64,000 nucleotides of DNA from Akkermansiaceae bacterium UBA956 (GCA_002293145.1 DBCO01000009.1:62001-126000), one strand, 5' to 3'. Positions 51,478 through 61,451 are shown, counted from the first letter of the stretch. The notes: generated from the sequence alone by a model not told the origin. Numbers and translations are program-made.

Positions 51478-53112
51478 TCAGGGCGTTTTGAGCGAGTCGA
51501 GGGACGTTTGTGTGAAAACGATGGATTCGGCGATGTTGTCGACACCAGCTTCGAATAAGCAGGCGATGTTGCCATTTCCCAGTGTGGCGAGATCTGAGTA
51601 GGCGCTGGAGCCGGCGTAAAGCAATAGAGATTTTGGCCAGGTTTTGCCGTCGTCAAAACTCGCTCGCAAGGTCATTTTCACGCGGCTTTGCGTGCTAGCG
51701 GGATTGCTAAAAAGCACCACGCCGGGTTGCTGCGCGCTGGGCCATCGATGACGCAAAATCGCGGCCTGGCAGATCGGTTCGATGAGTGCGGCGTCGTGTG
51801 TTTGCTCTGACCACGAGATGCCACCATCACGGCTGATCGCCGTTTGACGTGCTCGCTTGTCGCGATTGTAGTTGCGCATATTGAGCATCATCGCGCCATC
51901 GCGCAGCTCCACCACTTCACATTCATTTACCTGATCGAGTGGTGTGCGGCCTCCGAGTTTCCAGGTGCTGCCATGATCGTCGGAGTAAATCACGTGGGAG
52001 TAGTAATGCTTCGTTTCCGCCTCGATGTGATCGCAGGGAATGACCAAACGTCCCTTATTCTCTCCGTTTTCTAACTGAATCCCTCCTCCTGGTCCGGTAG
52101 CATACCACGTCCAGTTCGGTTTTTTCACGTCATCAGTAATCTGCTGCGGCTTGCTCCAAGTGAGTCCATCGTCGTCGGATCGCAGCACGAAGACACGGCG
52201 TGTGTCGTTGCCTTTCTGCGCAATGATTTCGCCTTCGTGATCATCACCACGATTCCACGTGCTGAGCAGAAAAATGCTGCCCGTTTCTTGATCCGCGACC
52301 AAACAAGGATTGCCGCAGGTATTTTCGGCATCGTCCCAAATCAACTTCAACTCGCTCCACGTTTTGCCATCGTCGGTCGAGCGTTTCATTACCAGATCGA
52401 TGTCGCCACTGTCACCCCACGAATTCTTGCGCCCTTCACAAATCGCCAACACCGTGCCGCGCATGGTCACGGCCAAGGCCGGAATCCGATAGGTATGGTA
52501 GACATCCTTTCCACCCGCAAATCCACTCAAAAATAACGGCGCTGGTGGCTTTGGTGGCTCGATGAGATTTCCCTCAAGAGTAAATTCGGCGACAGTCATG
52601 TGATTCCGCCAAGGCCGCAGACCGATCCGCTTGATCGATGATTTCCACGCATCGGTGCGATGCACCTCGGTGCCATCGATGCAAAACGTCGTGCGGTTGT
52701 CACGCCTTTTGATCTCGAACAAAAAATCCTTGCGCGCAGTGATCGGCGCTTTTTTCGTTAGTGATTGCCCAGCAAAAAGCGGACCTTCCAGAAACATCGT
52801 TCCGCTGCGACCATCGAAACCAAAACGACTGCTCTCAATCACAAAAGCGGCCGCGCTGCCATCGAGTCGTGCGAGAGTGATGCGCGCACGGATCGTGAAA
52901 TCTCCCTCGCCCAAGCCTTGTCGGGCATAGAGAAATCGTCCCGTCCCCTCAGCGTTCAAGCCCGATTCATCGCGCTCCCAAGCTTTCTCCACGAGGGTGG
53001 ATTGTTGGGCTATACCATCGAGCACCGAAATCGGTGCAGCATCAGCTTGCAACATGACGCAAGCAATGCAAACTATACAAAAACTCGCAAAAGAAACTGT
53101 GTGAGACATCAA
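51478..53112 (-). CDS. Exo-alpha-sialidase (BNR repeats), exported
   Basis: 544 residues, signal peptide SFASFCIVCIACVMLQADA. An N-terminal concanavalin-like part (about 30-190: GEGDFTIRARITLARLDG) precedes a six-bladed sialidase propeller with VYHTYRIPALAV (the F/Y-R-I-P motif, about 211) and five Asp boxes: STDDGKTW, SDDDGLTW, SDDHGSTW, SRDGGISW and SFDDGKTW. Cleaves terminal sialic acid from host or algal glycans. First gene of the exported-hydrolase run. Confidence 0.9.
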   Translation of the reverse strand: MMSHTVSFASFCIVCIACVMLQADAAPISVLDGIAQQSTLVEKAWERDESGLNAEGTGRFLYARQGLGEGDFTIRARITLARLDGSAAAFVIESSRFGFDGRSGTMFLEGPLFAGQSLTKKAPITARKDFLFEIKRRDNRTTFCIDGTEVHRTDAWKSSIKRIGLRPWRNHMTVAEFTLEGNLIEPPKPPAPLFLSGFAGGKDVYHTYRIPALAVTMRGTVLAICEGRKNSWGDSGDIDLVMKRSTDDGKTWSELKLIWDDAENTCGNPCLVADQETGSIFLLSTWNRGDDHEGEIIAQKGNDTRRVFVLRSDDDGLTWSKPQQITDDVKKPNWTWYATGPGGGIQLENGENKGRLVIPCDHIEAETKHYYSHVIYSDDHGSTWKLGGRTPLDQVNECEVVELRDGAMMLNMRNYNRDKRARQTAISRDGGISWSEQTHDAALIEPICQAAILRHRWPSAQQPGVVLFSNPASTQSRVKMTLRASFDDGKTWPKSLLLYAGSSAYSDLATLGNGNIACLFEAGVDNIAESIVFTQTSLDSLKTP

Positions 53113-53229
53113 CAGAGTTACTTAAGAGAGGCAATCGATCTTTCATGCGCATCAGGTCTCATAAAAAACGACGCGACAGAGTGGTCACTCCTATCCTGTC
53201 ACGCTTGGGGCCATCAATCGCACCCAAAA

Positions 53230-53661
53230 TTATTCTTCTTTGCATGCACAACGCCACTCGGGTTGTTTGCATGGTTCGCAGTTTGCGGTGTTGAAGTGCA
53301 AACGGGCCGTGATTGCTTTTGCCGCGGCATCTGTTTTGAATTGAAATATTACCCACTGTCCTGCGGGCGGTGCGGCGAGGATGAAAGTATCGCCTTCAGT
53401 CTTGATCGTCAATTTTTCTGGTGCCTCACGTGTGCCTCCTGTTGCGGTCAATTCCTGCTTGTCGAGCTTCACAGGTTTCATGTCGTGATCAAGCAAGTCG
53501 ATGGTGATCTTGCCGTCCTTTTCTGTGATTTCCGCGTGCAGCGATTCGTCGTTGCTGAGTTCCAGAATACGACCTTTGTTCGGTCCGAGTTCGATTCCCT
53601 CATGCGCGAGCACAGGACTGATGGCAGCGATGAGCATAAATGCTAGGTGGTTCCATTTCAT
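53230..53661 (-). CDS. Small exported Cys-tailed protein of metal-efflux operon
   Basis: 143 residues with a signal peptide (HLAFMLIAAISPVLAHEG). The mature part is beta-rich (ITIDLLDHDMKPVKLDKQEL; DTFILAAPPAGQWVIFQF) and ends with a Cys cluster NCEPCKQPEWRCACKEE that could bind a soft metal. No family firmly recognised. Lies 32 bp after the RND pump gene on the same strand, so it probably belongs to the efflux operon. Confidence 0.65.
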   Translation of the reverse strand: MKWNHLAFMLIAAISPVLAHEGIELGPNKGRILELSNDESLHAEITEKDGKITIDLLDHDMKPVKLDKQELTATGGTREAPEKLTIKTEGDTFILAAPPAGQWVIFQFKTDAAAKAITARLHFNTANCEPCKQPEWRCACKEE

Positions 53662-53693
53662 AGTGTTAATGTGGTGGTTGATTGTTTTTTCTG

Positions 53694-56600
53694 TTAGATT
53701 GCCGCAGGAGTAATTCGCAGCAAAGATTGTTGCGCAGCTTTTTTCCCGATGAGGAAAAATACTGCTGGTGTGACGACAAGGTCGAGCAAGGTGGAAGAGA
53801 GCAAGCCTCCAACGATGGCGACTGCGACAGGATGCAAAATCTCGGTGCCGGGTTCGCCGGGAGATAGCACTAAAGGCACTAGCGCGATGCCAGCGGAAAG
53901 GGCGGTCATCAACACCGGCACTAAGCGCTCGAGCGTGCCGCGATAGATCAGCGCGATACCGAATTCGAGTCCCTCATAGCGCATCAAGTGCAAGTAATGT
54001 GAGATCATCATAATGCCGTTGCGCGCCGCAACACCACCGACCGCAATGAAGCCCACGAGCGTCGCGATGCTGATGTTATCAATTTTCCACCACGTCATCG
54101 CTAGTGCGCCTGCGAGGGCTAACGGAATGTTTAGCATCACCTGCAGAGCGAGCGACATACTGCGGAAATAACTGGTGAGTAACACGGCGATCACGACGAT
54201 CACAATCGCAAAAAGCCCAAGAATTCGCTTCGATGCTTCTTGTCGTGCGAGGTATTCCCCTTCGAAGCGCAACGTGTATCCTTCGGGTAATTTTATTTCA
54301 CTCGCTACCTTGCGTTGCCATTCCTCGACCATTCGCGCAAGGTCGCGTTCGCCAGTGTTGGCACCGATGACTAAGCGGCGACTGCCATTTTCGCGATTGA
54401 TCACATTCGGGCCATTTACTTCGTGAACGTCGGCAACAAGCGATAAGGGCAAGGCATCACCGAGAGCAGTGAAAAGTGTTAGATCCGCGAGTTGATCAGG
54501 CCATGTACGTTTACTTTCCGGCAATCGCATGACCAGATCGATGGTCATTTCTCCTTCGCGTAGCTCGCTCAGATTTACGCCAGCGATTAGTTGGGAGACT
54601 TGCTGATTGATCGCTCCGGGACTGATGCCGTGACGTCGTGCTTGTTCGCGATTCGGCACGATGCGCACCTGTGGGATCGCGACTTGTGCCTCAATGTTGA
54701 CATCGGTAAGACCGGGAACTTCTTTGCCGAGCTCTTGCACTTGCTGCCCGATACGCCGCAATTCCTGCAGATCTGTACCGTAAATTTTCACCGCAATTTT
54801 TGACGAGACACCACTGAGCATGTGACTGAGTCGATGACCGATCGGTTGACCCACATTCACGAAAGTGCCGGGGATTGTTTTGAGTCGTTCTCGAATGTCG
54901 CTAAAAACTTCGTCTCGCGTACGACCATCTTCATGAAATTCGACATCAAATTCATTCACCGAAACTGGCATGACATGATCATCGCGTTCGGCGCGACCAG
55001 CACGGCGACCGACGGATTTTACTTCGGGTATTTCTAGCAACAACCGGACGGCTTCTCGCCCTACTGCGTTGGATTGCTGTAACGAAGATCCTGGTGCGCT
55101 GGCGAAAGAAATCGTGGCACTGCCCTCGTTGAAAACAGGCAAAAATTCCTTGCCCATGCCGGGATAGAGCATTGCAGCTGCAGCGATTAGCAGTATCGCA
55201 ACGGCAATCACCGCATGCGGAACTGTGATCGCGGCACGAAGAAATGTCGCGCTCACGAATTTTTTCAAAGCGCATACCAAAAAGCCATCACGATGCTCGC
55301 CGCCTTCTCTTGGATGAAGCAAGTAGACGCATAGCACGGGAATGACCGTAAGCGAGACTACAAAGGATGCGGCCATGCTGATCATGGTGGCAATTGCGAT
55401 CGGATGAAATAAACGACCTTCCAGACCCGTGAGTCCTAACAAGGGAACAAAGACTAACAAAATAAGCAGAGTTGCGTAAAGAATACTCGACCGCACTTCT
55501 GCTGAGGCACTAGCGATCACTTGTAAGCGCGGCAAAGGTTCGGTGAGTCGGGCATTTTCGCGCAATCGACGGAAGACATTTTCCACATCGACAATCGCAT
55601 CATCCACCACCATGCCGATGGCAACAGCGATGCCACCCAGTGTCATGCTATTGACACCGATTCCCGCAAAGGAAAACACCAACAGCGTGATCGCGAAAGA
55701 AAGGGGAATGGCAGTGAGCGTGATCAGCGTGGTGCGCAGATTGAGCAAAAACAACAGTAGCACCAGAGTAACCATGATCGCACCATCGCGGATCGCGAGC
55801 TTGAGATTGCCGATGGCATGAGAGATGAAATCGCCTTGCCGAAACAAGATTTCTGCTTCCACACCTGGAGGCATGGTGGAGCGCATTTCTGTGAGGGCTT
55901 TTTCAATGTCCTCTGTCAGGCGCAGCGTGTCGAAGCCAGGAGATTTATCAATGCTCAAAACAACTCCCGAGCTCTCTTGCTTGTCGCCAGGAAATGCCAC
56001 GGCTGCATCACCGCGCATGGGCGCCACGCCAAAGCGAATCTCTGCAACTTCACCGATGCTGATCGTGCGATTGCCGACCGTTTTCACCGGTGCCGCCGCG
56101 ATGTCTGCGGGATCGGTCGTCATCGCTAAATTGCGCACCATGATTTCTCGTGGACCTGCTTGCAAGTAGCCACTGGTATCATTTCCTGCCGCTAAATGGA
56201 GTGCCTTTTCAAGTTCCTCAATGCTCACACCTGAGGCGCGCATTTTTAGTAAATCGGGCTCAGCGTGAATTTGTTTCACGCCGCCTCCCATGGATAAAAC
56301 TTCCGCTACTCCACGAATGCTTTGCAAGCGTTTTACCAAATTGCAGTCAGCATAGGATCGAAGATCGCGCGGCAGAAGAGATCCATCTTTACTGCGCAAT
56401 CCTACTAACAAAATTTCTCCCATCAGCGAAGAAACCGGAGTCAGACCGCGTTGTGCTTGTGCGGGTAGTTTCACCGTGGACAAACGTTCCTGCACCAGTT
56501 GTCGCGCTTTGTAAATGTCTGTGTCCCAATCAAATTCGACAAAAACGAGCGATAGCCCGACGTCAGAATTTGAGCGCAAGCGATCCAATCCTCCGACTCC

Positions 56601-56822
56601 GAGTAGGGCGTTTTCGAGTGGTCGCGTCACTAGCAATTCCACTTCTTCGGGCGCCAAACCTGGCACTTCTGTGAGGACCGTGACCGTGGGTTTAGTCATG
56701 TCTGGCAAGACTTCGACGGGCAATTGTGTTGCCACACGTGCGCCGAGAAGGATCAATAGTAAAGCGAGCGCCACAACCAGAGCGCGATTTTGCAAAGACC
56801 AACGGATGAGAAAATTCAGCAT
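53694..56822 (-). CDS. Heavy-metal RND efflux pump (CusA/CzcA type)
   Basis: 1042 residues from the ATG at 56822 (LNFLIRWSLQNRALVVALAL). Twelve membrane segments and two large periplasmic loops. HME-RND features: LPVEVLPDMTKPTVTVLTEV, VVDDAIVDVENVFRRLRENA in TM4, GAIMVTLVLLLFLLNLRTTL, and GRRAGRAERDDHVMPVSVNE in the loop. It exports heavy-metal ions from periplasm or cytoplasm across the outer membrane using the proton gradient. The ion (Cu, Ag, Zn, Co, Cd) cannot be told from sequence. Starts 5 bp after the adaptor gene. Confidence 0.92.
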   Translation of the reverse strand: MLNFLIRWSLQNRALVVALALLLILLGARVATQLPVEVLPDMTKPTVTVLTEVPGLAPEEVELLVTRPLENALLGVGGLDRLRSNSDVGLSLVFVEFDWDTDIYKARQLVQERLSTVKLPAQAQRGLTPVSSLMGEILLVGLRSKDGSLLPRDLRSYADCNLVKRLQSIRGVAEVLSMGGGVKQIHAEPDLLKMRASGVSIEELEKALHLAAGNDTSGYLQAGPREIMVRNLAMTTDPADIAAAPVKTVGNRTISIGEVAEIRFGVAPMRGDAAVAFPGDKQESSGVVLSIDKSPGFDTLRLTEDIEKALTEMRSTMPPGVEAEILFRQGDFISHAIGNLKLAIRDGAIMVTLVLLLFLLNLRTTLITLTAIPLSFAITLLVFSFAGIGVNSMTLGGIAVAIGMVVDDAIVDVENVFRRLRENARLTEPLPRLQVIASASAEVRSSILYATLLILLVFVPLLGLTGLEGRLFHPIAIATMISMAASFVVSLTVIPVLCVYLLHPREGGEHRDGFLVCALKKFVSATFLRAAITVPHAVIAVAILLIAAAAMLYPGMGKEFLPVFNEGSATISFASAPGSSLQQSNAVGREAVRLLLEIPEVKSVGRRAGRAERDDHVMPVSVNEFDVEFHEDGRTRDEVFSDIRERLKTIPGTFVNVGQPIGHRLSHMLSGVSSKIAVKIYGTDLQELRRIGQQVQELGKEVPGLTDVNIEAQVAIPQVRIVPNREQARRHGISPGAINQQVSQLIAGVNLSELREGEMTIDLVMRLPESKRTWPDQLADLTLFTALGDALPLSLVADVHEVNGPNVINRENGSRRLVIGANTGERDLARMVEEWQRKVASEIKLPEGYTLRFEGEYLARQEASKRILGLFAIVIVVIAVLLTSYFRSMSLALQVMLNIPLALAGALAMTWWKIDNISIATLVGFIAVGGVAARNGIMMISHYLHLMRYEGLEFGIALIYRGTLERLVPVLMTALSAGIALVPLVLSPGEPGTEILHPVAVAIVGGLLSSTLLDLVVTPAVFFLIGKKAAQQSLLRITPAAI

Positions 56823-56827
56823 GACAA

Positions 56828-57979
56828 TCAGGCGTTGTGAGGTTTTCGCAACACCGTGGTGGCGAGGATCAGCAGGATGAACAAGATCGCGCAGGCCGCG
56901 GCAAGAAACCAAACGAGTGGAGAATTTTTCGATCCATCTGTATGCTCGTGATCATGGTCATGACCTCCGGTCGCGATTTGTTCTTTGGTCATCTCCGTTC
57001 CATCTTCGTTGTGCGGGTGTCCGTGTGCCGCATCGAGCGCTTCTTTCAGAGAAACACTGCCTTTGCCCGCGAACGAAAGGGCATACGATCCACGCGTGAC
57101 GACCTCATCGCCGGGGAATAAGCCGCTGAGAATCTCCACACGTTGCGCATTGATTTCACCAATCGTGACAGGCGCTTTGACGAAGGCATGTTTGAGTTCG
57201 TAGTCGCGAATGAATACAAAGCGCGCCATGCCATCGCCTTGCAGTGCCTCTCGTGGAATGCTCATCACATTTGCGCGTTTGTTGAGAAGAATCGAGAACT
57301 CCGCTTTCATGCCGGGACGCAATTGGTTATCGGGATTTTTCAAGGAAAACACCACACCCGCACTGTTGCTGTCAGCGTGATCTTCTTCACTGCGACTCGA
57401 TAAATTTTGTCCCAAGGCACAACTCGGATCAGGGCAGGGACATGGAGTGAATTTCAACAACGTAGATCTGAGTTTATCTTTTGGACGCAAGGGCAAATGC
57501 AGATCGGCTTGGGTGCCTTGCACAATCTCACCGGCGCGTTGTTGCTGCACGGTGGCGACGGCGTACATGGTGCTGAGGTCGGCGATTTCACAGAGCATAT
57601 CATCGGGCTCTACGGGGGATCCCAGCACGGCATTGACGGAGAGAATCGTTCCACTCGCAGGGGCTTTCAGCCACACACTGGGTGGTGGATCGCCGGGTTG
57701 ACGACTCTCTAACAAAACGAGCTGCGCACCTTTTTCGACATAGGTGCCGATGGCGAGATTGGTCTCGATGATCCGACCAGGGATGCGACTGCTCAGCACC
57801 GCTCGTTTCTCGGGTATGGCTTCGAGTTGACCTAGGGCGTTGAGTGTTTTTGCAAACTCACCTTCCTCCGCGGCCACGGTTTCGATGCGCAAGTTTTTCT
57901 CGGCGACGTCATCTAGAACGACACGCTCCGCAGCCAGTGCGGGCAACAACAATGATAGGTAAACAAAAAAGAATTTCAT
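56828..57979 (-). CDS. RND periplasmic adaptor (CusB-like), membrane-anchored
   Basis: 383 residues: signal sequence FFFVYLSLLLPALAAERV, lipoyl/barrel-sandwich hybrid domain (VLSSRIPGRIIETNLAIGT; VWLKAPASGTILSVNAVLG), beta-barrel and MP domain (RPGMKAEFSILLNKRANV; RVEILSGLFPGDEVVTRG). Two oddities: a Cys/Asp-rich insert FTPCPCPDPSCALGQNL, and a C-terminus with a His-rich stretch (GGHDHDHEHTDG) followed by a membrane segment LVWFLAAACAILFILLILAT. Usual CusB proteins lack this tail. It links pump to TolC-like channel. Start 14 bp after the TolC-like gene. Confidence 0.88.
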   Translation of the reverse strand: MKFFFVYLSLLLPALAAERVVLDDVAEKNLRIETVAAEEGEFAKTLNALGQLEAIPEKRAVLSSRIPGRIIETNLAIGTYVEKGAQLVLLESRQPGDPPPSVWLKAPASGTILSVNAVLGSPVEPDDMLCEIADLSTMYAVATVQQQRAGEIVQGTQADLHLPLRPKDKLRSTLLKFTPCPCPDPSCALGQNLSSRSEEDHADSNSAGVVFSLKNPDNQLRPGMKAEFSILLNKRANVMSIPREALQGDGMARFVFIRDYELKHAFVKAPVTIGEINAQRVEILSGLFPGDEVVTRGSYALSFAGKGSVSLKEALDAAHGHPHNEDGTEMTKEQIATGGHDHDHEHTDGSKNSPLVWFLAAACAILFILLILATTVLRKPHNA

Positions 57980-57993
57980 AAAATGAAAAAATG

Positions 57994-59208
57994 TTAGGGT
58001 TGTGCGGCGACTGATGCTTCATAGCGAATGCGTGCGAGGTGACACTCACGACGCGCATCGATTTGTGACAGGGCGAGTTCGCGCCATTGCGCTCTCGCGC
58101 GAATGATGCTGGGCAAATCTCCCTGGCCTGCTTGATAGGATTTTTCTGCTAGGGATAATTGCTCGCGTGCCAATGGCATCAACTCCTTTTCCAGTTGTTG
58201 ATCGAGCAAATTCCACTGCCGCATTTCTGCCGTTGCGGTGGCAGCTTGGTTTTGTGCTTCGGCGACAAGCGCGCGCACTTCCTGCTGGCGGCGTTCGATC
58301 TTCGCTTTTGTTTCGCGAATGCGGCCGGAGTTATCATTGCCAAAGGGCAGGGGAATGCTGAGTTGGAAACCAAAGGTGACATCCCGATCGTAACCATTGG
58401 GGGCATCCTCAGCGCGACTGTGACTGAGAAATACGCCGGCGTCGAGGTCATCGTAGCGATCGACCACCGCATGCTGCCACTCGGCAAGTGCGGCGTTGAC
58501 TTGACTCATCGAACTCTGGTAATCAGCCCGTTGTTTGATATCTCCCTGGGCTGGTTGTTGGATGGCTGGTAATTCGCCACTCACCACAATCGCTTCATTC
58601 GCGCGCATGCCTAACAATTCCTTGAGTTCACCGAAGGCAACCTGCTCCGCGGCATCGAGTTGTCGCTGATCGATCAACAATCGTGCGGCATCGAGTTTGG
58701 CCTGCGCCGCGTCTAATGGCGATGCTTCAGCTCGCTGTTGTTGTGCGCTCATTTTCTCCGCAAATTCCGTGGCTTCGTGTTGCTGTTTTTCTAACAAACT
58801 ACGACAGCTTTTTAGCGCTAAGACTTGAAAAAATGCCAATCGTGCTTGTTGCACGAGCGATTGTTCGACGCGTCGCACTTCCTGTTCTGCGGCATCCACC
58901 TCTGCCTTGCCGATGGATTTTTCCAAGGCCAAGCGTTGTGTTACCGGAAATGAACGCGAGACACCAATGCGGAGTTCACGCTCGCGGATGTGGCCGTCCT
59001 GCTCCCACTCCACATCAAGGCGCGGACGACCGGGGCGGCCTGCTTGTTGTAGGCGTCCAAGCGCTTCCTCGATCTTCCAACGCGCGGCGCGGAGATCTGG
59101 ATTTTGCGCATGGATGCGAGTAGCGAGTGAGGATTCACTCAGAACCAACGCGGGTTCTGCGGCGAGAAAACAGGAAGTGAGAAATAAGAGGAAAAGAGAT
59201 CGATGCAT
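57994..59208 (-). CDS. TolC/CusC-type outer membrane efflux channel
   Basis: 404 residues with a signal peptide (HRSLFLLFLTSCFLAAEP). Long heptad-like helices (RRVEQSLVQQARLAFFQVL; LLEKQQHEATEFAEKMSAQ) and strand pairs (YDRDVTFGFQLSIPLPFG) match the outer membrane efflux protein family. Forms the trimeric exit duct with the adjacent CusB- and CusA-like proteins. Gene order channel-adaptor-pump matches cus/czc operons. Confidence 0.88.
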   Translation of the reverse strand: MHRSLFLLFLTSCFLAAEPALVLSESSLATRIHAQNPDLRAARWKIEEALGRLQQAGRPGRPRLDVEWEQDGHIRERELRIGVSRSFPVTQRLALEKSIGKAEVDAAEQEVRRVEQSLVQQARLAFFQVLALKSCRSLLEKQQHEATEFAEKMSAQQQRAEASPLDAAQAKLDAARLLIDQRQLDAAEQVAFGELKELLGMRANEAIVVSGELPAIQQPAQGDIKQRADYQSSMSQVNAALAEWQHAVVDRYDDLDAGVFLSHSRAEDAPNGYDRDVTFGFQLSIPLPFGNDNSGRIRETKAKIERRQQEVRALVAEAQNQAATATAEMRQWNLLDQQLEKELMPLAREQLSLAEKSYQAGQGDLPSIIRARAQWRELALSQIDARRECHLARIRYEASVAAQP

Positions 59209-59295
59209 GAGACAATGGTGCGAGAAAAATCATAAAATGACTGAGCCGTTCGATGTCGGCTGCTGATTTTTGTACGCAATACGGCGTACGATTTC

Positions 59296-59691
59296 TCAAG
59301 CAATCACGGGTGGAATGTCCACCGTGTAAGTCGGGTCCTCTGGCATGAGCCAATGGCCATCTGGGCGCTGCCAGCTCCGTGTCAACATGGCGTTGCTAAG
59401 CTTCACGTGCGGAAATTCCGGCAAGCCTAACACCGGTTGCAAACAAGCGCATTGGTGATGGTGATGTGGATCATCACACGGATGGTCACACGGATCATCA
59501 CTCGGATGGTCATCGTGTTCAGAATGATCGTGACCGTGGTCATGATCGCAAAGCTCGTGACTCAAATCATGAGCGATCACATGCAAATCGCGCACGTTCA
59601 TGCTAACACCCAAGAAGGTGTAGAGCAAAATCATGATGCGAAAAGTCTGGAACACTTTGAAGAACTTACGCTGAACGGCTGATTTGTCCAC
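59296..59691 (-). CDS. His/Cys-rich small protein heading efflux operon
   Basis: 131 residues: basic tail, hydrophobic segment (TFRIMILLYTFLGVSM, about 17-32), then a His/Asp/Cys-rich stretch (CDHDHGHDHSEHDDHP; DDPCDHPCDDPHHHHQCACL) that should chelate metal, and a hydrophobic C-terminus. Probably a membrane-attached or periplasmic metal-binding protein or sensor. First gene of the operon, 87 bp ahead of the TolC-like gene. Confidence 0.6.
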   Translation of the reverse strand: MDKSAVQRKFFKVFQTFRIMILLYTFLGVSMNVRDLHVIAHDLSHELCDHDHGHDHSEHDDHPSDDPCDHPCDDPHHHHQCACLQPVLGLPEFPHVKLSNAMLTRSWQRPDGHWLMPEDPTYTVDIPPVIA

Positions 59692-59731
59692 ATTTTTTTC
59701 GTTCCCTCATTTGCTCAAGGGCAGGACCCGT

Positions 59732-59907
59732 GGACTGCGGGAGCAAGCTGCCGATTTTGTGCCAAGCAGCCTGCTGTTAGGCTCTCGACGCGGGAGGGTG
59801 TGCTAGAAATTTTGTCAGAAATCCGGCGGCGTGTCCCGGCGGCGGGTTTCTACGCGTGTCTCGCAGCAGGCTGCTCGACGGAAAGCGGCAGCAGGCTGCC
59901 GCAGTCC
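59732..59907. repeat. Palindromic intergenic repeat element
   Basis: GGACTGCGGGAGCAAGCTGC (from 59732) and GGCAGCAGGCTGCCGCAGTC (from 59887) form imperfect inverted ends, with internal AGCAGCCTGCTG and GCAGCAGGCTGC palindromes in between. It looks like a REP/BIME-type or MITE-like element. It separates the divergent efflux and flavoprotein genes. Confidence 0.55.
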
Positions 59908-60000
59908 AAGGAGACGGTGATTTCTTGACACGTCGATTGTTGCTCGCATACTTGGCTTGGTTGTTTCGCTACGGGCGAGACTTATTTATCGATTACGCTT

Positions 60001-61245
60001 TTGAATCATCATTCTCCTATTCTTGATCTCGCTGTGATTGGCGGAGGGGCCTCGGGCTTTTTTACGGCGCTGCAATATGCGGAACTTGCCCCGGAGCGCT
60101 CCGTAGCATTGTTTGAAAAAGGTAGCCATTTTTTGCAAAAGGTCAAAATTTCGGGTGGTGGTCGTTGCAACGTGACACATGCTTGTTTTGATCCGCGAGA
60201 GCTCTCGAAAAATTATCCGCGTGGCGCTCGGGAATTGCTCGCGGCATTTCATCGCTGGCAACCGACAGATACGATCGAGTGGTTCGCGCGCTTCGGCGTG
60301 AAGCTGAAGATGGAAGCTGACGGGCGGATGTTTCCGATCACCGATAGCTCGGATACGGTCATCGATTGCTTTTTGCGTCGCGCCCATGAATGCCAGATTC
60401 CGCTGTGGAAAAATCATGCGCTCGCGGGCATCGAACTTCGCGATGATGGAAATTTTTCGCTGACATTTGATGAGAGTAAGCCGCCCGTGATCGCACGTGC
60501 GGTGTGTTTTGCCACGGGCTCCTTGAAGGCCAGTCCCTTGCTGAATCATCTGACCGCGTTGCAGCAGCCGACCGAAAGTTTGGTGCCTTCTCTCTTTGCT
60601 TTCAATGTGCGCGATCCTCGCATAGAGGGTCTATCAGGTCTATCGCATCCGCGTGTTTCGATCCGACGCGAGTCATCACAGGCTGCGCAGACTGGACCGA
60701 TTTTGATCACGCATCGAGGCTTCAGTGGCCCGGCGGTCTTGCGTTTGTCAGCCTGGGAGGCCCGAGGATTGGCGGAAAAAAATCACCAGTTTCCCTTTGT
60801 CATTGATTGGCTGCCTGATCGTGACGCTGTGGCGATGAAAGAATGCTTCGCCGAGATTCGCCGCGAGCAAAGCGCGAAGTTGATCCGCAATACCCCGATC
60901 TCGCCGATCCCGCGTCGACTGTGGGAACGCATCGTTGCTTGTTGTGGCATCGATGACTCGGTCACCTGGAGTCACCTCTCGAAAGCGTCCAGCGCGGAGT
61001 TGATGGCGGCTTTGAAATCGGCGCGTTTTGAGGCGACTGGCAAGACGACGAACAAAGACGAATTCGTCACGGCGGGTGGCATTGAAAGGCGGTCGATTGA
61101 TTTCCGCACCATGGAAAGTCGTGTCATTTCCGGTTTATATTTCGTCGGCGAGTGCATTGACATCGATGGTATTACCGGCGGTTTCAACTTCCAGGCCGCA
61201 TGGACCACCGCCCACATCGCGGCCACTGCTTTGGCGAATCGTTGA
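60001..61245 (+). CDS. HI0933/YhiN-type FAD-dependent oxidoreductase
   Basis: 414 residues; the frame has no usable ATG, so the TTG at 60001 is the likely start. N-terminal FAD dinucleotide motif LAVIGGGASGFFTALQYAE, then KVKISGGGRCNVTHACF and VCFATGSLKASPLL, and C-terminal VGECIDIDGITGGFNFQAAW, all typical of the HI0933 family. The physiological reaction is not established. Soluble cytoplasmic protein. Upstream is the palindromic repeat. Confidence 0.85.
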   Translation: MNHHSPILDLAVIGGGASGFFTALQYAELAPERSVALFEKGSHFLQKVKISGGGRCNVTHACFDPRELSKNYPRGARELLAAFHRWQPTDTIEWFARFGVKLKMEADGRMFPITDSSDTVIDCFLRRAHECQIPLWKNHALAGIELRDDGNFSLTFDESKPPVIARAVCFATGSLKASPLLNHLTALQQPTESLVPSLFAFNVRDPRIEGLSGLSHPRVSIRRESSQAAQTGPILITHRGFSGPAVLRLSAWEARGLAEKNHQFPFVIDWLPDRDAVAMKECFAEIRREQSAKLIRNTPISPIPRRLWERIVACCGIDDSVTWSHLSKASSAELMAALKSARFEATGKTTNKDEFVTAGGIERRSIDFRTMESRVISGLYFVGECIDIDGITGGFNFQAAWTTAHIAATALANR

Positions 61246-61451
61246 GAACAACAGCAGTTCATTTTTAAAGTGTGGAGTGATCAGAAAAACCATAAATCAC
61301 AAAGAACCCTTCGCGGCTTAGCGGTTCAAATCTGCTTCCGCATCTCCTTGATCCGTGTAGAAAAACGGTTCTCGACATCATTTCATGGTTGCGACTTCGG
61401 ATTATGCTTGTCACTAACTGTGCCAATTTGCATTACTATCGCTGTCCGCTT

